From NCBI GenBank assembly GCA_014898415.1, contig RCTD01000003.1, positions 2,294,001-2,358,000 on the forward strand: a DNA stretch of 64,000 nucleotides, in the 5' to 3' direction. The notes beneath the pieces are model-generated. The model had not been told where the DNA came from. It ran no database searches and saw only the letters and a list, made by a program, of their open reading frames with translations. Positions 52,995-64,000 of the stretch are shown here, piece by piece (positions within the stretch are counted from its first letter, which is position 1; each line of letters starts with the position of its first letter). The stretch comes from Stromatinia cepivora (taxonomy: Eukaryota > Ascomycota > Leotiomycetes > Helotiales > Sclerotiniaceae). The position numbers and the translations under genes are program-made.

Positions 52995-54314
52995 TCAACG
53001 CCTGCTCAACTTGTGCTTTAATCTCTTAAGCGTTCCCTGGGCCGAATCCAAAACTAGCTCGGCAAGCTGCCCTGCATGCCCTCCCACGCTTGTGCTCTCT
53101 TGCGCAATCAAAAGATAGTCATCCCTATCTTCATCCTTCTCATCCAGACTTATTATGATCCCGGCATACTTCACGAGCATAGCGTTGAGTATTAGTCGGC
53201 ACATACGACCATTACCGTCCCTGAATGGATGTATGTTCACGAATCTATCGCATTAATTTGCCGCGAGCATGAATGGATCGATTGTTCATGTTTTTTCGAT
53301 CATTCCGATATCTTTTGCTAGATTTTGTACCAGTGATTGCATGGCTTTGGGAATTTCTGAGGGCTTAACATATTCATGGGATCCTCTGAAGGCATGCTCG
53401 TTCCCTTTCCTGTACTTTCTGCTGAAGTCTTGATAGTTAAAATGTCCGGATTCAGCGCCACTAAGTCCTTTGGTGAGTATCCTGTGTGTCTCTTTGATTA
53501 AGTCCTCAGTGATGGGCTCATCAAATTTTACAAAGGCTTCAAGGATATGCTAAAAAGCTGCAGCATGCTGCACGACTTCTCGCCGGCCTCGAACAACAGC
53601 CTGCTCGCCAAGTTTAGAATCCTTCTTCACCAGCTCTTCCAGCTTTGCCTGGTATTCCTCTGTGCTTCACAGTGTGTTAGCATCAGGTCCCGAGAACCAT
53701 AATGAAGGGAAATAGATAGACTAACCGTGCCGGGTATGGAGTGATATTCTCCCCTCGGAATACTGCCATGCACAAACGAAAAGTCTCATCATAACCGAGG
53801 CCAACGCGCTCGATGTTATTTGATCCGAAGACCATCTTGACCATGTCATCCTGCATCTGTTCTTCCATCTGCTCTGAGGTAGTGGCTCGAGACCGCATGA
53901 TAGATGAAATCTCCTCCATGAAGGCCTGAGTGGCCTGGAATGCGGTTAAGACATCCGCTGGTTGATCTCTTACTGTAATATCAGTTCTCCAGTTGTCTGG
54001 ATAAACCCGATAATCATCTGACATTCTTAACGTAAACGGGAGCGAAGGGCTATTGCTCATACATGGTTAGTCTCGAACTGTCATGAAGATACAGAAAGTA
54101 CGTACCGAGTTGGAGAAGATGACCTTGGCGGACTCCTTCCCCGGCTGAAAGATGGTGGCCATCCTCGACTGAATGTTCCTTCAAGGCAGAACCGATGCTG
54201 GGGGCTTATGACTGGCTGTCTTGATGATGAGCTGATGTTCAGTGTTGGGAATATGTTTAGAAGCGAGGGACGCTTGTCTTTCTTTGAAGGGGAGGAATCT
54301 CTGGAGCTAGACAT
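52995..54314 (-). pseudogene. Fic-domain protein gene with three in-frame stops
   Basis: Exons 54314-54106, 54055-53726 and 53664-52995, with GT-AG introns (54105-54056 and 53725-53665), give a continuous frame of 403 codons. The N-terminus is Ser/Arg-rich and disordered. The second exon contains NNIERVGLGYDETF, like the pre-Fic region of AMP-transferase-type proteins. The third holds the Fic motif HPFRDGNGRMCR (from 53231), with the catalytic His and the phosphate-binding loop intact. Three stops interrupt the third exon in frame: TAG at 53552-53550, TGA at 53288-53286 and TAA at 53255-53253, all upstream of the catalytic motif. Conserved Fic sequence continues on both sides of each. Known: Fic proteins usually transfer AMP to hydroxyl side chains. 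An alternative intron could remove the last two stops, but it would also delete conserved residues, so I favour a pseudogene. Confidence 0.75.
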
Positions 54315-54836
54315 GTTTTGACAGTTGCAGATAGGTGCGCGAAGGATTTGGATGTAGTGCTGGTAGTGTTGATCTCTAAGTGGGTTGAAGTATTTTCAAA
54401 TAACTCTCCTGGACTTGCAGCCCCTTTTTTATAGAGGTCTAATTGTTCTTGGATCTTGTCTAAACAGTCTATTCACCATAGTCATGTGATGGGTGATTAG
54501 CAGATGGATGATTAACAGATCAAAGTTCCACAGATCGACGTGAGAGTAAAGTGCTACTCTATGGAAATGGTATCGAAAAGGAACCATTATAAATGGCAAC
54601 CGAGCTAATTAGCGGTAACGATCAGTTCCACACATACTGAAGTTAATCTTACTATCTTTGGGTCACTATTACTCCCGAAAAGTAGAACTACTATTGAAGC
54701 TTGCAATGAATTGTTTCGGCAGCGAACAAATGATTTCACGAGTCATCCAAACGGCATCCTTTTATAATTTGTATGCCCCAAGTAAAATGCGGCTAGAGTC
54801 TTGTGCGCTGAGAATTGCGCATCTCATAATATTATA
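54315..54836. other. promoter side of the Fic gene, no other gene seen
   Basis: About 520 bp upstream of the Fic start and downstream of the unknown ORF. It is normal in composition compared with the AT-rich blocks on either side of the cluster. Confidence 0.45.
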
Positions 54837-55540
54837 TCAAGCTTTGACAATGATAAAATGCCATAAAAGACAATAAACATCGATTCCATCAACGATAAAT
54901 TGAACGAATCTATTCGAATTATCACTGGGAATGTCACGAATTGCATTAATCTTTTCCAGCGTCATACCCGTTTTCTCCAATGTTTCCCTCATAGTCATTC
55001 CCGATGCCGTAACCATCAGCTCCGTTTCACGATTTGCTCGTCCCAAATTAGGTTGTGGTTTGTCATTCCAGGCATAAGAGAGAGCAAAACATGACAATGA
55101 ATGGTATTCAGGATGGTTCTCATCACCACTCAAAGGTGTCCAGATCCAAGTACTGAGCCAATCTTCAAACGATTTGGTTTTCATATCCATTTCTTCTGGG
55201 GCCCAGCCTGCTAATATCTGCTGAGAAGCCCCGCATATTTCATGCAGTACGTCTTTCCTCTCTTTGCTGAACTCATGAAAGCTATCTTTATCTATCAATA
55301 ATTGGCGTCCGAGTCGATTTGAGAGGACATTCATCAAGGCTCCGACATCAGTATCAGGATCATTATTCTCCCTCATTCTCGGAATATCTTGAAGAAGATA
55401 TGCCAGAATTGAGTCCATGTAAGAGCCTTTCGCGTTTGAACGATTTGCGAGGACCGAGAGCGACTCATGTTGCAGCTTGCATTGAATAGGATCCGTAGCG
55501 AGCGAAAGAGGATCCGAGCTTGTTAGCCGAGGGTAGATGG
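54837..55540 (-). CDS. unknown protein, 5'-truncated or interrupted by a TIR element
   Basis: The ATG-initiated frame is 55418-54837 (193 residues). The same frame stays open upstream, through SYMDSI, KLQHESLSVLANRSNAKG and SSDPLSLATDPIQC, to about 55540, where a terminal inverted repeat begins. That suggests the original gene began further upstream and lost its start to the insertion. I do not recognise the family. The sequence is mixed, soluble-looking and balanced in composition (for example IPRMRENNDPDTDVGALMNV and SFEDWLSTWIWTPLSGDE), with no signal peptide and a hydrophobic last dozen residues. It lies 520 bp from the Fic gene on the same strand. It may be a real short gene starting at 55418 or a remnant. 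Confidence 0.5.
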
Positions 55541-56206
55541 TGTTTGGTAGTCGAATTAAAAACCGATTAGTAGTCTTTTATATATATCGACTATTTGTAA
55601 TATATAAATAATGATATATAAAATAATAAATATATTTAATAAAAATGAATATAAATATTCTAAATTATTTGAAATTATTTTCCAATATTGTTTCAAGTTT
55701 TTCCGAATTTATTTAATAGTTCGGACGGATTCGATATCTTATAGGGATATATTTAATGAAGGGAGGAGAGGGGAGGGGAGGGTAAAGAAGTAGAGAGTAA
55801 AAGAGGAGAGGGTAAAAGAGGAGAGGGTAAATGAGGAAAAGGTAAATAATGAAACATTATAAATCTCATAATATCATATAGAATTCAATGGTATATCTAG
55901 ATAGTGATATATCTTCGTTTCTACCTATTCAAATCTTCAAATTCTTCTTCAAACTAGTCAGAATTCCCGGATATCTTAAGCTTTCGTTTTCAAGCTTTCT
56001 AAACCATATCAAACTTTCGAAAAATAATATACAAAAAATTGAATAATCCTCTTTTCTACCTTTCAATATTTGAAAATTTTGTATGAATATAAATAATAAT
56101 AGTTGGCCGGTAGCACTCAAATATTGATTACCAAATACGAATTTTACAATAATTCAAATACTATCCTTTAATATTATATATCCCAGAATTTATTCGACTA
56201 CCAAAC
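55541..56206. mobile_element. AT-rich TIR element (about 666 bp)
   Basis: Left end TGTTTGGTAGTCGAATTAAA (55541-55560). The right end TTTATTCGACTACCAAACA (56188-56206) is its near-perfect reverse complement. The interior is very AT-rich apart from a G/A-rich tandem segment (55758-55850, units like GAGGGTAAAAGAGGAGA). No coding frame, so a MITE or a decayed DNA transposon. I cannot find an unambiguous target duplication; GG on both sides may be chance. Confidence 0.65.
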
Positions 56207-56464
56207 AGGCTCTTAGCTGGCGGGAGTATCTCTATAATCCGGGTATTTAGTATAAATATTTATTTTCCATCATCGCATGCTCTTCTGCGCGGTATCCTCA
56301 TCAACAACGTTCGCATCGCATCCCATCGCTCATCATATCCTAACCCCAATCCCTCCAATCCACCCCAAATCAACCAATCCATCTAAAATCCATGCCAACG
56401 AACGCTATGCCTCCAAAAATTCCAAACATCCGAACCACTTCTGTCCTTCAAACACTCAAATCAC
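56207..56464. other. 3' flank of the trehalose phosphatase gene
   Basis: C-rich plus-strand sequence (G-rich on the coding strand) between the TIR element and the stop codon at 56465. No gene seen; it probably includes the 3' untranslated region. Confidence 0.4.
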
Positions 56465-59400
56465 TCATCTTCCCTCCCCTGTACTTGGAGCTCCAGGAAC
56501 CATATCTAATGCCTCTAATTTGTTAGGCATTTCCTCTCTATTCCTTCCCTCTACCACAGCAATTGGTCCCAAATCCGCAACGTTGGTGTCTCCACCCCCA
56601 AGCAACGCAATACTACTAATAACGTCTACTGGTTCCAAAAGATGCCATTTAGCTAACGTTGGTTTACTTGATGCTCCAACGGTAACCGTAAAGACATGAT
56701 CTACGTCAAGATCACTATTATTTAATGCTCTGAACATATCTTCATCAGTAGTATCATCACCAGCGCACATAGTGAATTCAGGAGGTTGACCGACTTCTTT
56801 GCCATAAGAATCGACGAGTTGTTTGGCAATAGAACCTTTGTTGATGAATGTGGGGCGAACTTCAAGATTGGCTTTACCAGTCATGACTTCCACATCCCAG
56901 GCTCTACCAACAGTAGACTCGAGTTCTTTTTGACATTCACGAGACATGCGTTCACCAAGTTCGGGATCCGATGGACGATAATGCCATGTCAAGGCACAAC
57001 GTTTGCGTTCAATGAAAGAGCCTAATTTTGTTAGCTAGAGATCATATAAAACCCCTAGAAATGAAATAATACGAACCTGGTGTTTTCTCGGTATATTTCT
57101 GGAAACAATCCATCACTTCCTTTTGCCAGCCCATATCAAATTTCTCGGCAAGATTTTCCCATTCTTGACTACCTGGGTGACGCATAAAACTACCATGTTC
57201 AGCACTGAATCCTAACTCTGGAATATGTCCTAGGTGTTGTCCCAAAAATTCTTGATCTCTACCACTAATAATCCAAATGGCGTTTTGAGGATCAGCAGCG
57301 AGAGCTTTCAGTGTTCGGTATAATTTATCGGATGGTAAAGCTGCAGCAGGATCTCTGACAATCGGTGTAAGAGTACCATCATAATCGAACATGAATAACC
57401 TCTTTTTAGCGGCTCTGTATTGAATCAACATGGAAGCCTTATCCAAAAGAGGAGTTGCAAATGCATTATTGTTGGAACCAATTTTTGTGATTAAAGTTCG
57501 AATGAGACTCTTTGTCCAGACTTGAATATCATTTTTAAAGATGTATTCCGATAATAAGTGGTGAAGCTCTGCCTTTTTGTCTGGGGACATTTCCAAAGCA
57601 AGTCGAATGTTTTCAGCGACAGTGTTCATATCCCATGGATTGATGTGAATGGCTGCATCCAAGACTGCAGCTGATCCAGAAAATTCGGATATAATCAAAG
57701 GACCATGATTCTCTTTTTGACAAACCACATATTCCAAACTTGTTGTGTTCATACCATCACGTACACTAGTGATTAAACCAACATCCGCTACACGAAGAAG
57801 AGCAAGATACTCTTCTTGTGAAAGATATTGAGGGTAATGTTGAACGGGAGAGAAACTCAAAGAGCCATATAGACCATTGATCTTTGCAACAAGTTCAGCA
57901 ACATTGGCCGCGATCTTATTTCCAGAATCTTCTCTTTCTTCTTCAACGCTTGTTGGACTTGTGACTTGGACCAAAACAACCTTCTCACGCCATTCTGGGT
58001 AATTCTCTAAGAAGCGTTCAAAGGCCATGAGCTTTTGTGCAACACCTCTAACACTGTCAAGACGATCCCGACCAACAATGATTTTTTTGCCTGCATATAA
58101 TTTCTTCAATGCTGCAACTTTATCATCGATTGCAGGATCATCAAAAGCGAGCTTTTCAACATGTCGTGCATCAATTCCAATAGGAAAAGCTGCCACATCA
58201 CATCTTGCACCATATGCTTCGACACCTGCGCTTGTTGATGGGAATCCCAGAATACGAGTACAACAGGAATTAAAGTGTCGAGTATAACTGAATGATTGTA
58301 ATCCAACCAAATTTGCGCTTAAAACTCCCTCTAAAATCTCCTTTCTTCTCGGTAAACATCGAAGGAATTCGCTGCTGGGAAATGGAATATGTAGATAGAA
58401 AACAATGCTCATATGTGGAACTCGTTGTCTCAACATACTAGGAAGAAGTAAAAGGTGATAATCATGAACTATAACGATGTCGCCAGGTTTATAAACCTCG
58501 AGGATTCGATTTGCGAATTTTTGATTCATTCGATAATAATCTGCCCATGATTGTCGTTCTTGTCGACCATTTGTAGGTTCATGTTGTTTGTAATGAAATA
58601 GAGTATATAGTTCATGCTCTGCGAATCTTCTCCATCTTGATTGATCTTTCAAGCAGATACTTCCATCATCGCTGGTATCTGCATCATCACATAACCAAAC
58701 TGGGAAGACTTTTCCGTGCTTTTGATGTGCGAGTTGTTTTTCGAGTCGTTGTCTGTCTTCACTTGTAATAAACAATCCCTCATTTTCTACTGGAGTTGGA
58801 GGCATGGTAACACCATCAACTGGTATCGGTGCCGAGCTCTTATTGTAGGGAACTCTGTTTTGTGGAGGTTGCAACTGTATTGGATGTCCTCCAAGTGGAG
58901 GAGTATCCGGAGGTGTGAGATCTTCGACTGGGTTAATTTCTCCAGTCCAGCCAACAAGTGTATGATTCCATGGCGATTTGTCCGAGGCAAGATATTTGAA
59001 GGAATCGAATTGAGAGGAACCACCATGTCTTTGCGACCATGTCTATGCGATTGTTAGTACCAAAAATGTCCGAAAAACATATCCGCACATACCCAATCCG
59101 AGCCTTTTCTGTACATCAGTGATTGTTGTATACAAAATGTCGCGGAAATGATTCCTCCAGTCAAACCTAATGATGGATGGGCAGCTCGTGGATCAAGGTC
59201 CGATAAGGAACCTTGTCTTTCGCGACCAGCGGATAGGCTCATTCTCTGAAGAACTTCTTGATTTGACAATGTGCCATCAGTGACGTCGGATGGGGAGTTT
59301 GCCATATTGGAAGAGTGGTTAAAGCCGTGAAAGAAATAACTTTGTTCGTCAATTTCAATTGATTTATCGTCTACTTTATTCTTTTCGTATGCTCCCAAAT

Positions 59401-59560
59401 GTATGCCCGGAGTGACTGGAATGTTCGTAACAGATGGACTCAAAGCTGGGTGTCGACTAATCTGTTTCTTGAGAGTTTCTGGTCGTGGAGGAGGGGTAGC
59501 TGTTGATGCTGATGACTCCGTTAAGCCTGAGCTTGACGAGTCTCTTGTATTCTCTGCCAT
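56465..59560 (-). CDS. TPS2: trehalose-6-phosphate phosphatase (Tps2-like, GT20 plus HAD domains)
   Basis: Three exons on the minus strand: 59560-59093, 59042-57077 and 57021-56465. Introns 59092-59043 and 57076-57022 are GT-AG and the model gives 996 residues. The N-terminal 150 residues are Ser/Pro-rich and probably regulatory. A glycosyltransferase-20 domain follows, with IVIVHDYHLLLLPSMLRQR (about 350), YLHIPFPSSEFLR, GRDRLDSVRG and VGLITSVRDGMN. The C-terminal HAD phosphatase has the nucleophile motif FMFDYDGTLTP (about 706) and the late acidic motif CAGDDTTDEDMF (about 897). Known role: removal of phosphate from trehalose-6-phosphate in the cytosolic trehalose synthase complex; in Tps2 proteins the GT20 part is structural. 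Its size matches the fungal family. Likely stress-induced; AGGGG-type stress elements occur upstream (59702-59706 and 60350-60354), but single pentamers are weak evidence. Confidence 0.94.
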
Positions 59561-62500
59561 GATGAAATGTAAGTAAAATAACTATTTAGGAATTGTATTG
59601 AAGGTATTCGTAAAAGAGAAAGTCATAGATAGGCGGAATAAAAAGTGATTTATTTAGGAAGAGCTGAATGATAGGCTTTTGGCGGAGAATTATGTGAATG
59701 GAGGGGTCAATGAAGGGTTGTGTTTGTGAAACCTCGCAAAGGCTCATTCATATACAGGCAGAATGAATAACACGATAAAGTTTCGTGTCTTCAATCTGAT
59801 TTTTTGTATCTGAGTAGACTTTGCTCCGGTTCATATCCTTTCGAGTAGGAACGTGGTCAAGTGGTTGGCATAAGGAAAGAGCGCAATGTGGAAAATCTTG
59901 GAATAAGTAAATAGATGATGGGATTCCGAACACACCTTGGAATACCTAGTAATTCAATCCAAAAATTCAGATTTCTGACAAGCTTTCCGGAGCAAATGCT
60001 CAGGTCGTACAATACGTGACGTAATTATGCTGTTTGCGTCTTGCCGAATTATAACTTGTAATAAGAAAGATCTTCGTAAGAATAAAATAAATGTAAAAAA
60101 GATTTTGGCTATTTTTCTATCCTCCGTTTTAATTCTAGTATCTCGTCGACGATGTAGATTGATATTGATGCTATTTTGTGATTTGGAGACAGGAAGGTTT
60201 TGGAGGGGAGATCAAAGGCAAAAAGGAGTAGAGTCTACTCCCGTAGAAGAATAAAGGTTACGCTTTCCGCGATATTTGGCTATTTAGTAACTAATTGTTC
60301 ATTAACTCCGTACTAGGTAACGATTTGAGATCCGGGTTATTTAAGGTGGAGGGGCATAATGGGTGGGTATTTCCAAGGATTATGATTGTATTGGATTGTA
60401 TTGGATTGGGTAATTTTGATGGATCCGATCCTGGGGACTGGAATTGTTGCTGGGGTAAAATAGAAGATCAACCAATAGAGTCTTTGTATCTATTTCACGA
60501 GAGAAGAATAATTGGCGAAAAAGGTAAATAAATGGTAAATGAAATAAATGGTAAATGCGCCAACAATTTATTTTAGTGTCGGTGAGGTGATACTTGATGT
60601 TCTAGAGATATTCTAGATTTGTTCCATTATCCGGTATGGAAAGATGGAAAGATGGAAAGATAAGATCTTCAGGGCAAGTTGCGCTTTTGCCGGACGGATG
60701 GTTCCCTTTATGGTGTTTTTTCCCTTCCTTATTCATCAATATATAGTAAATACTAGGTAGATAGATACCCATTGATAATAGATCACTCGTAACACAACAT
60801 TGAAAGCATTATTACCCGTAGATCACAACATTTTCGTCTATATCCCGATGCATCTATAAATCCAAGTCTAGGTTACATCTCCATCCATATAGTTATCGCT
60901 ATGTAACATTCGACATTCGCAGTAATTGAAACCATTCACATCAACAACCCATCCTCTCGACCTCAAATCCACTTGGCGGCAAGGTACACACCTAGAACAC
61001 GTGTCTTGTAGAATCTCCCCTGGAAAATGTTTCAACTTCACCGCAATCTTTTTCATCCGAGGTAAGGTTACAGTACCCAGTATGGAAAAGAAAACTTAAA
61101 TCCCCCTTACACCGGTCAATATGTTAAAATACGATGTAAAGATGTACTCTGTATATTTCTCCAGAGTCTTATCTGTTCAAACGTTTATTTCTCCATCAAT
61201 CCTTTTTTGACCAATTCATCAACAAAATCTGTGGCTGGTTGGTGTATGTATGTGGGGTAAATTTGTTGTCCTCCTTTAAACATTCAAAACTATTCATACA
61301 TCCAATCCTATTCACAGTCACTCTCTTTCTACAAACAACTCAAAAATTCAGCAAACATGAGTAAAAGCCACTCTTTCATTTACTGTTTATCCTATATCCT
61401 ACCGTTCCCTCGCCGTCAAGTATCTCAAATAGCTTTGTGTACCTTCAATAAGTCTTATCAGATTCACATGTCTATCCTTCCTTGTCTCCTTGATGTTTCA
61501 TTGTTTCCCGAGGTCAATTGTATTTATCCTCGCTGCAAGAAGCCTAACCACGAAAACTACGCGCCTTGAATGGCCGTGATTGTTATATTTTACTTTCAAG
61601 ATCCTTCATTTCAATGTCCATCAAAATTCTCACAATCATATTGGCTGTGAATCCCTTTTACCACTTTATTTGGCAAGATGGCTCGGGTAAAGATTCAGGC
61701 TGAACAAAAGCCCAACTCCCTAAACCTTCATACCCGAAAGAAAAAAGTAAGGAAAGCTCTTGTCATTTGAGACTGAAACTTCGGAACCACCTCGATAATG
61801 AACCGGAATCGGACTCCATGACAGTGATCCCATGCCTCCTGAATTCCATATTTTCTAGATTCTCGAGAACCTTCAAATCATCAAGAAGTCCGAGGAAATA
61901 CTACCAGGTGGAGAATACAATACATTTTACTGTCATGGGAAATCTTAGTGAAGAGTTGGAAAAGGGATTGTCAAGTGCTTCTCAACTTTCAGTCATCTGA
62001 TCACTCCAAAGGAAGGACTGACCTAAAGATATCTATCCGATATCTACCTCTTTCCATAGGTGCCGGCGACAGCCACTAAGTTAGATTATCGAAAGCTTGG
62101 TGATGAAAAAAGGCAGGGAGTCAGATTCTTTGCTGATATAAGAAATGCCTTTCTCTTCACTTCAAAACCACATCCAACAACAAAACCAAGCAAAATCTTC
62201 ATGTGATTAAGGTTTCCAATACATCAACCAAAACCATTCCACACATCCCACCAAATGATCGAGAGTTTTGCATACCCTCCTCTCATCACACCATACAAAT
62301 TTTTTACCACAGATGAAAAACCCCAACATGCTCTATTTTCCCCATGCAGATACCGATGATCCAGCAACTCCCTTTCATAAAAGCCCCGTCTTACAAAATC
62401 AAAAAATTACTCATGCCAGAACACCAGGAAGTATTTCTCTAACACATCACAACCCATCTAATAAAGTACTTTATTTTCTTCATTTTCAAGAACCTCGTAA

Positions 62501-64000
62501 TGATTCGTATCTCGATATTAAACCCGGAATATTCTTATGCAATGCCTGTCGACTAGTATAGATAGCATAGATAATATGGATCATTTTATTATCTATTGTA
62601 TATATACAAAACCAATATAAGGAATTGACACAGCGAGTAAAGTTCATAATCTTATTTAGAAATTAGGGAATGTGACTCATGGGAGGAAAAGATCAGGGAG
62701 TTATGATTATGGGTTTGAAAATAAATGGTTTCTTATATAACTCCCATAACTATACCTATATCTCCCCATTCTCTACCCCTTAAGTCCATCTCCCGGATTA
62801 AGTTTCATATCTCACATTTCCTTTGCTGAAGGGAATATAATGTTGAAGATCAAGGTGTGGGTATCATACATATATATATACACGTGTTAGTGCAGCAGTG
62901 TACGATAGGCGATTGTTTGTGTTTAACTTCTTGTGTGTACGGTTATATATTATATGTTTAGAGAGAATTTTGCTGCTTTTAGTGTGATAGCTATTGCTGT
63001 TGTCGTCATCACCTCACACCTCCACGACTGTAGCTTATTTACCCTAAGTTATCAAACCTTTGAAGCGAATGATCTTCATGATAACTACAACGACAATAAT
63101 GCACTCGAAAGCTGGCAATCTACAGATTGATTAAACCAGTTCAAACAACCAACCAAAAAACTGCCCTACGGTAAAATATCTATCATCGACTCCTATGTAT
63201 TCGAAATTCATTACTTGCACACTATCCAGTTCTGTGGAATCATCATGATACAATGGTTCTTAGGAATAGAGGAGAAAGGAGAGGATGTTTATATACCTTG
63301 TTGAGTGGGGCTGCGGATTTAGGGGAAAGCAGAGGATGATTTTAATTGAGGGAGGCAGAGGGGAGGAAAAGTAAGAGCTACAAAGAGAAAGAGAAAGATA
63401 GGGAAGGAATAGGAGCATTGAATGAGAGCTGCTTGGTAACTACAGGCTAAAAATGAGTTGAAAAATCTCAAATCGAAGACTTCGAAAGAGCAGTCAAGCA
63501 CCAAAAAAGGAAGGAGAAAGAAAAATATCTGGGACAAATAGATAGATAATCTTATGTAATCCCTCTCTCCCCCACATTCTAACACTCCAAAAATATACTC
63601 TTGGGGTGAGTATATAGTCTTACGGACTTCATGATCTTTGGCTTTCTGTATGTATGGCAATTTTGGAGAGCGCATAATCACAACAGGGAGCTTGAGGGAT
63701 TGGAGGGGGGAATTTGAGGGGGAGGATGTGTAGATAATTTATTGGTAGGATTCATGGATGAGGTGAAGCTTGAGGTTGCTCTTGGGTTCTTTTTGGATGA
63801 ATTCTGGATGTTGGATGTGAGGGGGGGTATTAATGGTGTCTCTGTTAGGAGTTTTATTATCGAATTATTTATAGGAAAATCGGAATTTTTATTGTTATTC
63901 TTTTCAGGTTTGGGGTGGTGGTGATGATTTTGAGCAGAGATGGGGGTAATGGCAATCATTCCTTCGCAACAGCAATATTTATAACAACCGTAAGCTCTAA
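59561..64000. other. 4.4-kb region with no convincing gene
   Basis: It starts with the promoter of the trehalose phosphatase gene. Candidate frames at 61357-61569 (70 codons, Cys-containing C-terminus, C/A-rich leader) and 62268-62561 (97 codons) have plausible fungal leaders but no family match or splice support. The minus-strand frames at 63319-63959 are low-complexity Pro/Ser/Asn. Some may be small orphan genes; I cannot support any. Confidence 0.4.

Noticed and set aside
34542..56206. Whether the very AT-rich island could be mitochondrial DNA
   Set aside because: LTR retrotransposons with target duplications, spliced Fic exons and a metallophosphoesterase gene are nuclear; the AT bias follows transition-type decay.
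63319..63959. Two minus-strand frames that might be joined into one Pro/Ser-rich gene
   Set aside because: No convincing donor-acceptor pair joins them in frame, and the composition is low-complexity.

Overview
This window looks like nuclear DNA of a filamentous ascomycete. Its genes have short (about 50-120 nt) GT-AG introns and fungal families (MRP-type ABC transporter, hybrid histidine kinase, Tps2-like trehalose phosphatase, HET domain). Some blocks are extremely AT-rich, with transition-type decay like that left by repeat-induced point mutation (RIP). The protein style suggests a leotiomycete, perhaps Sclerotiniaceae; that placement is recollection, not something I could compute.

Layout. 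(1) 0.6-31 kb is ordinary gene space: a MetE-C-like protein (minus strand), a 10-exon MRP-type ABC transporter (plus), a secreted Ser/Thr-rich wall-type protein (minus), a GAF-HisKA-HATPase-REC hybrid histidine kinase (minus) and a two-finger C2H2 transcription factor (plus). Between them lie long spacers with minisatellites, a 455-bp (TTTTTA)n tract and a 502-bp insertion with a perfect 9-bp target duplication. (2) 31.8-33.7 kb holds a type-B carboxylesterase gene broken by an internal deletion, two frameshifts and a stop. (3) 34.5-56.2 kb is an AT-rich accessory island. It holds one intact gene (metallophosphoesterase, 35.4-36.3 kb), a complete but decayed Ty1/Copia element (36631-42110, TSD GAAAG) and a decayed Ty3/Gypsy element (42801-51838). 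The Gypsy element lies inside an older short dispersed repeat and itself carries a nested gag-only LTR element (48832-50506, TSD GTTTT). The right side of the island keeps a HET-domain remnant, a Fic-domain gene with three in-frame stops, and an unknown ORF whose 5' end stops at a TIR element. (4) 56.5-59.6 kb is an intact trehalose-6-phosphate phosphatase gene; 59.6-64 kb shows no convincing gene.

How it fits together. The unique genes do not form a pathway. Trehalose metabolism, a sensor kinase, a drug/metabolite exporter, a C2H2 regulator and a wall/secreted protein are neighbours but not an evident cluster. The coherent story is the island: layered transposon insertions plus C-to-T/G-to-A decay that appears to have spread into, or acted on, HET and Fic genes, both families tied to nonself recognition or protein modification. 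All exon boundaries were read by eye from splice consensus and frame continuity; the intact multi-exon models each sum to a whole number of codons.
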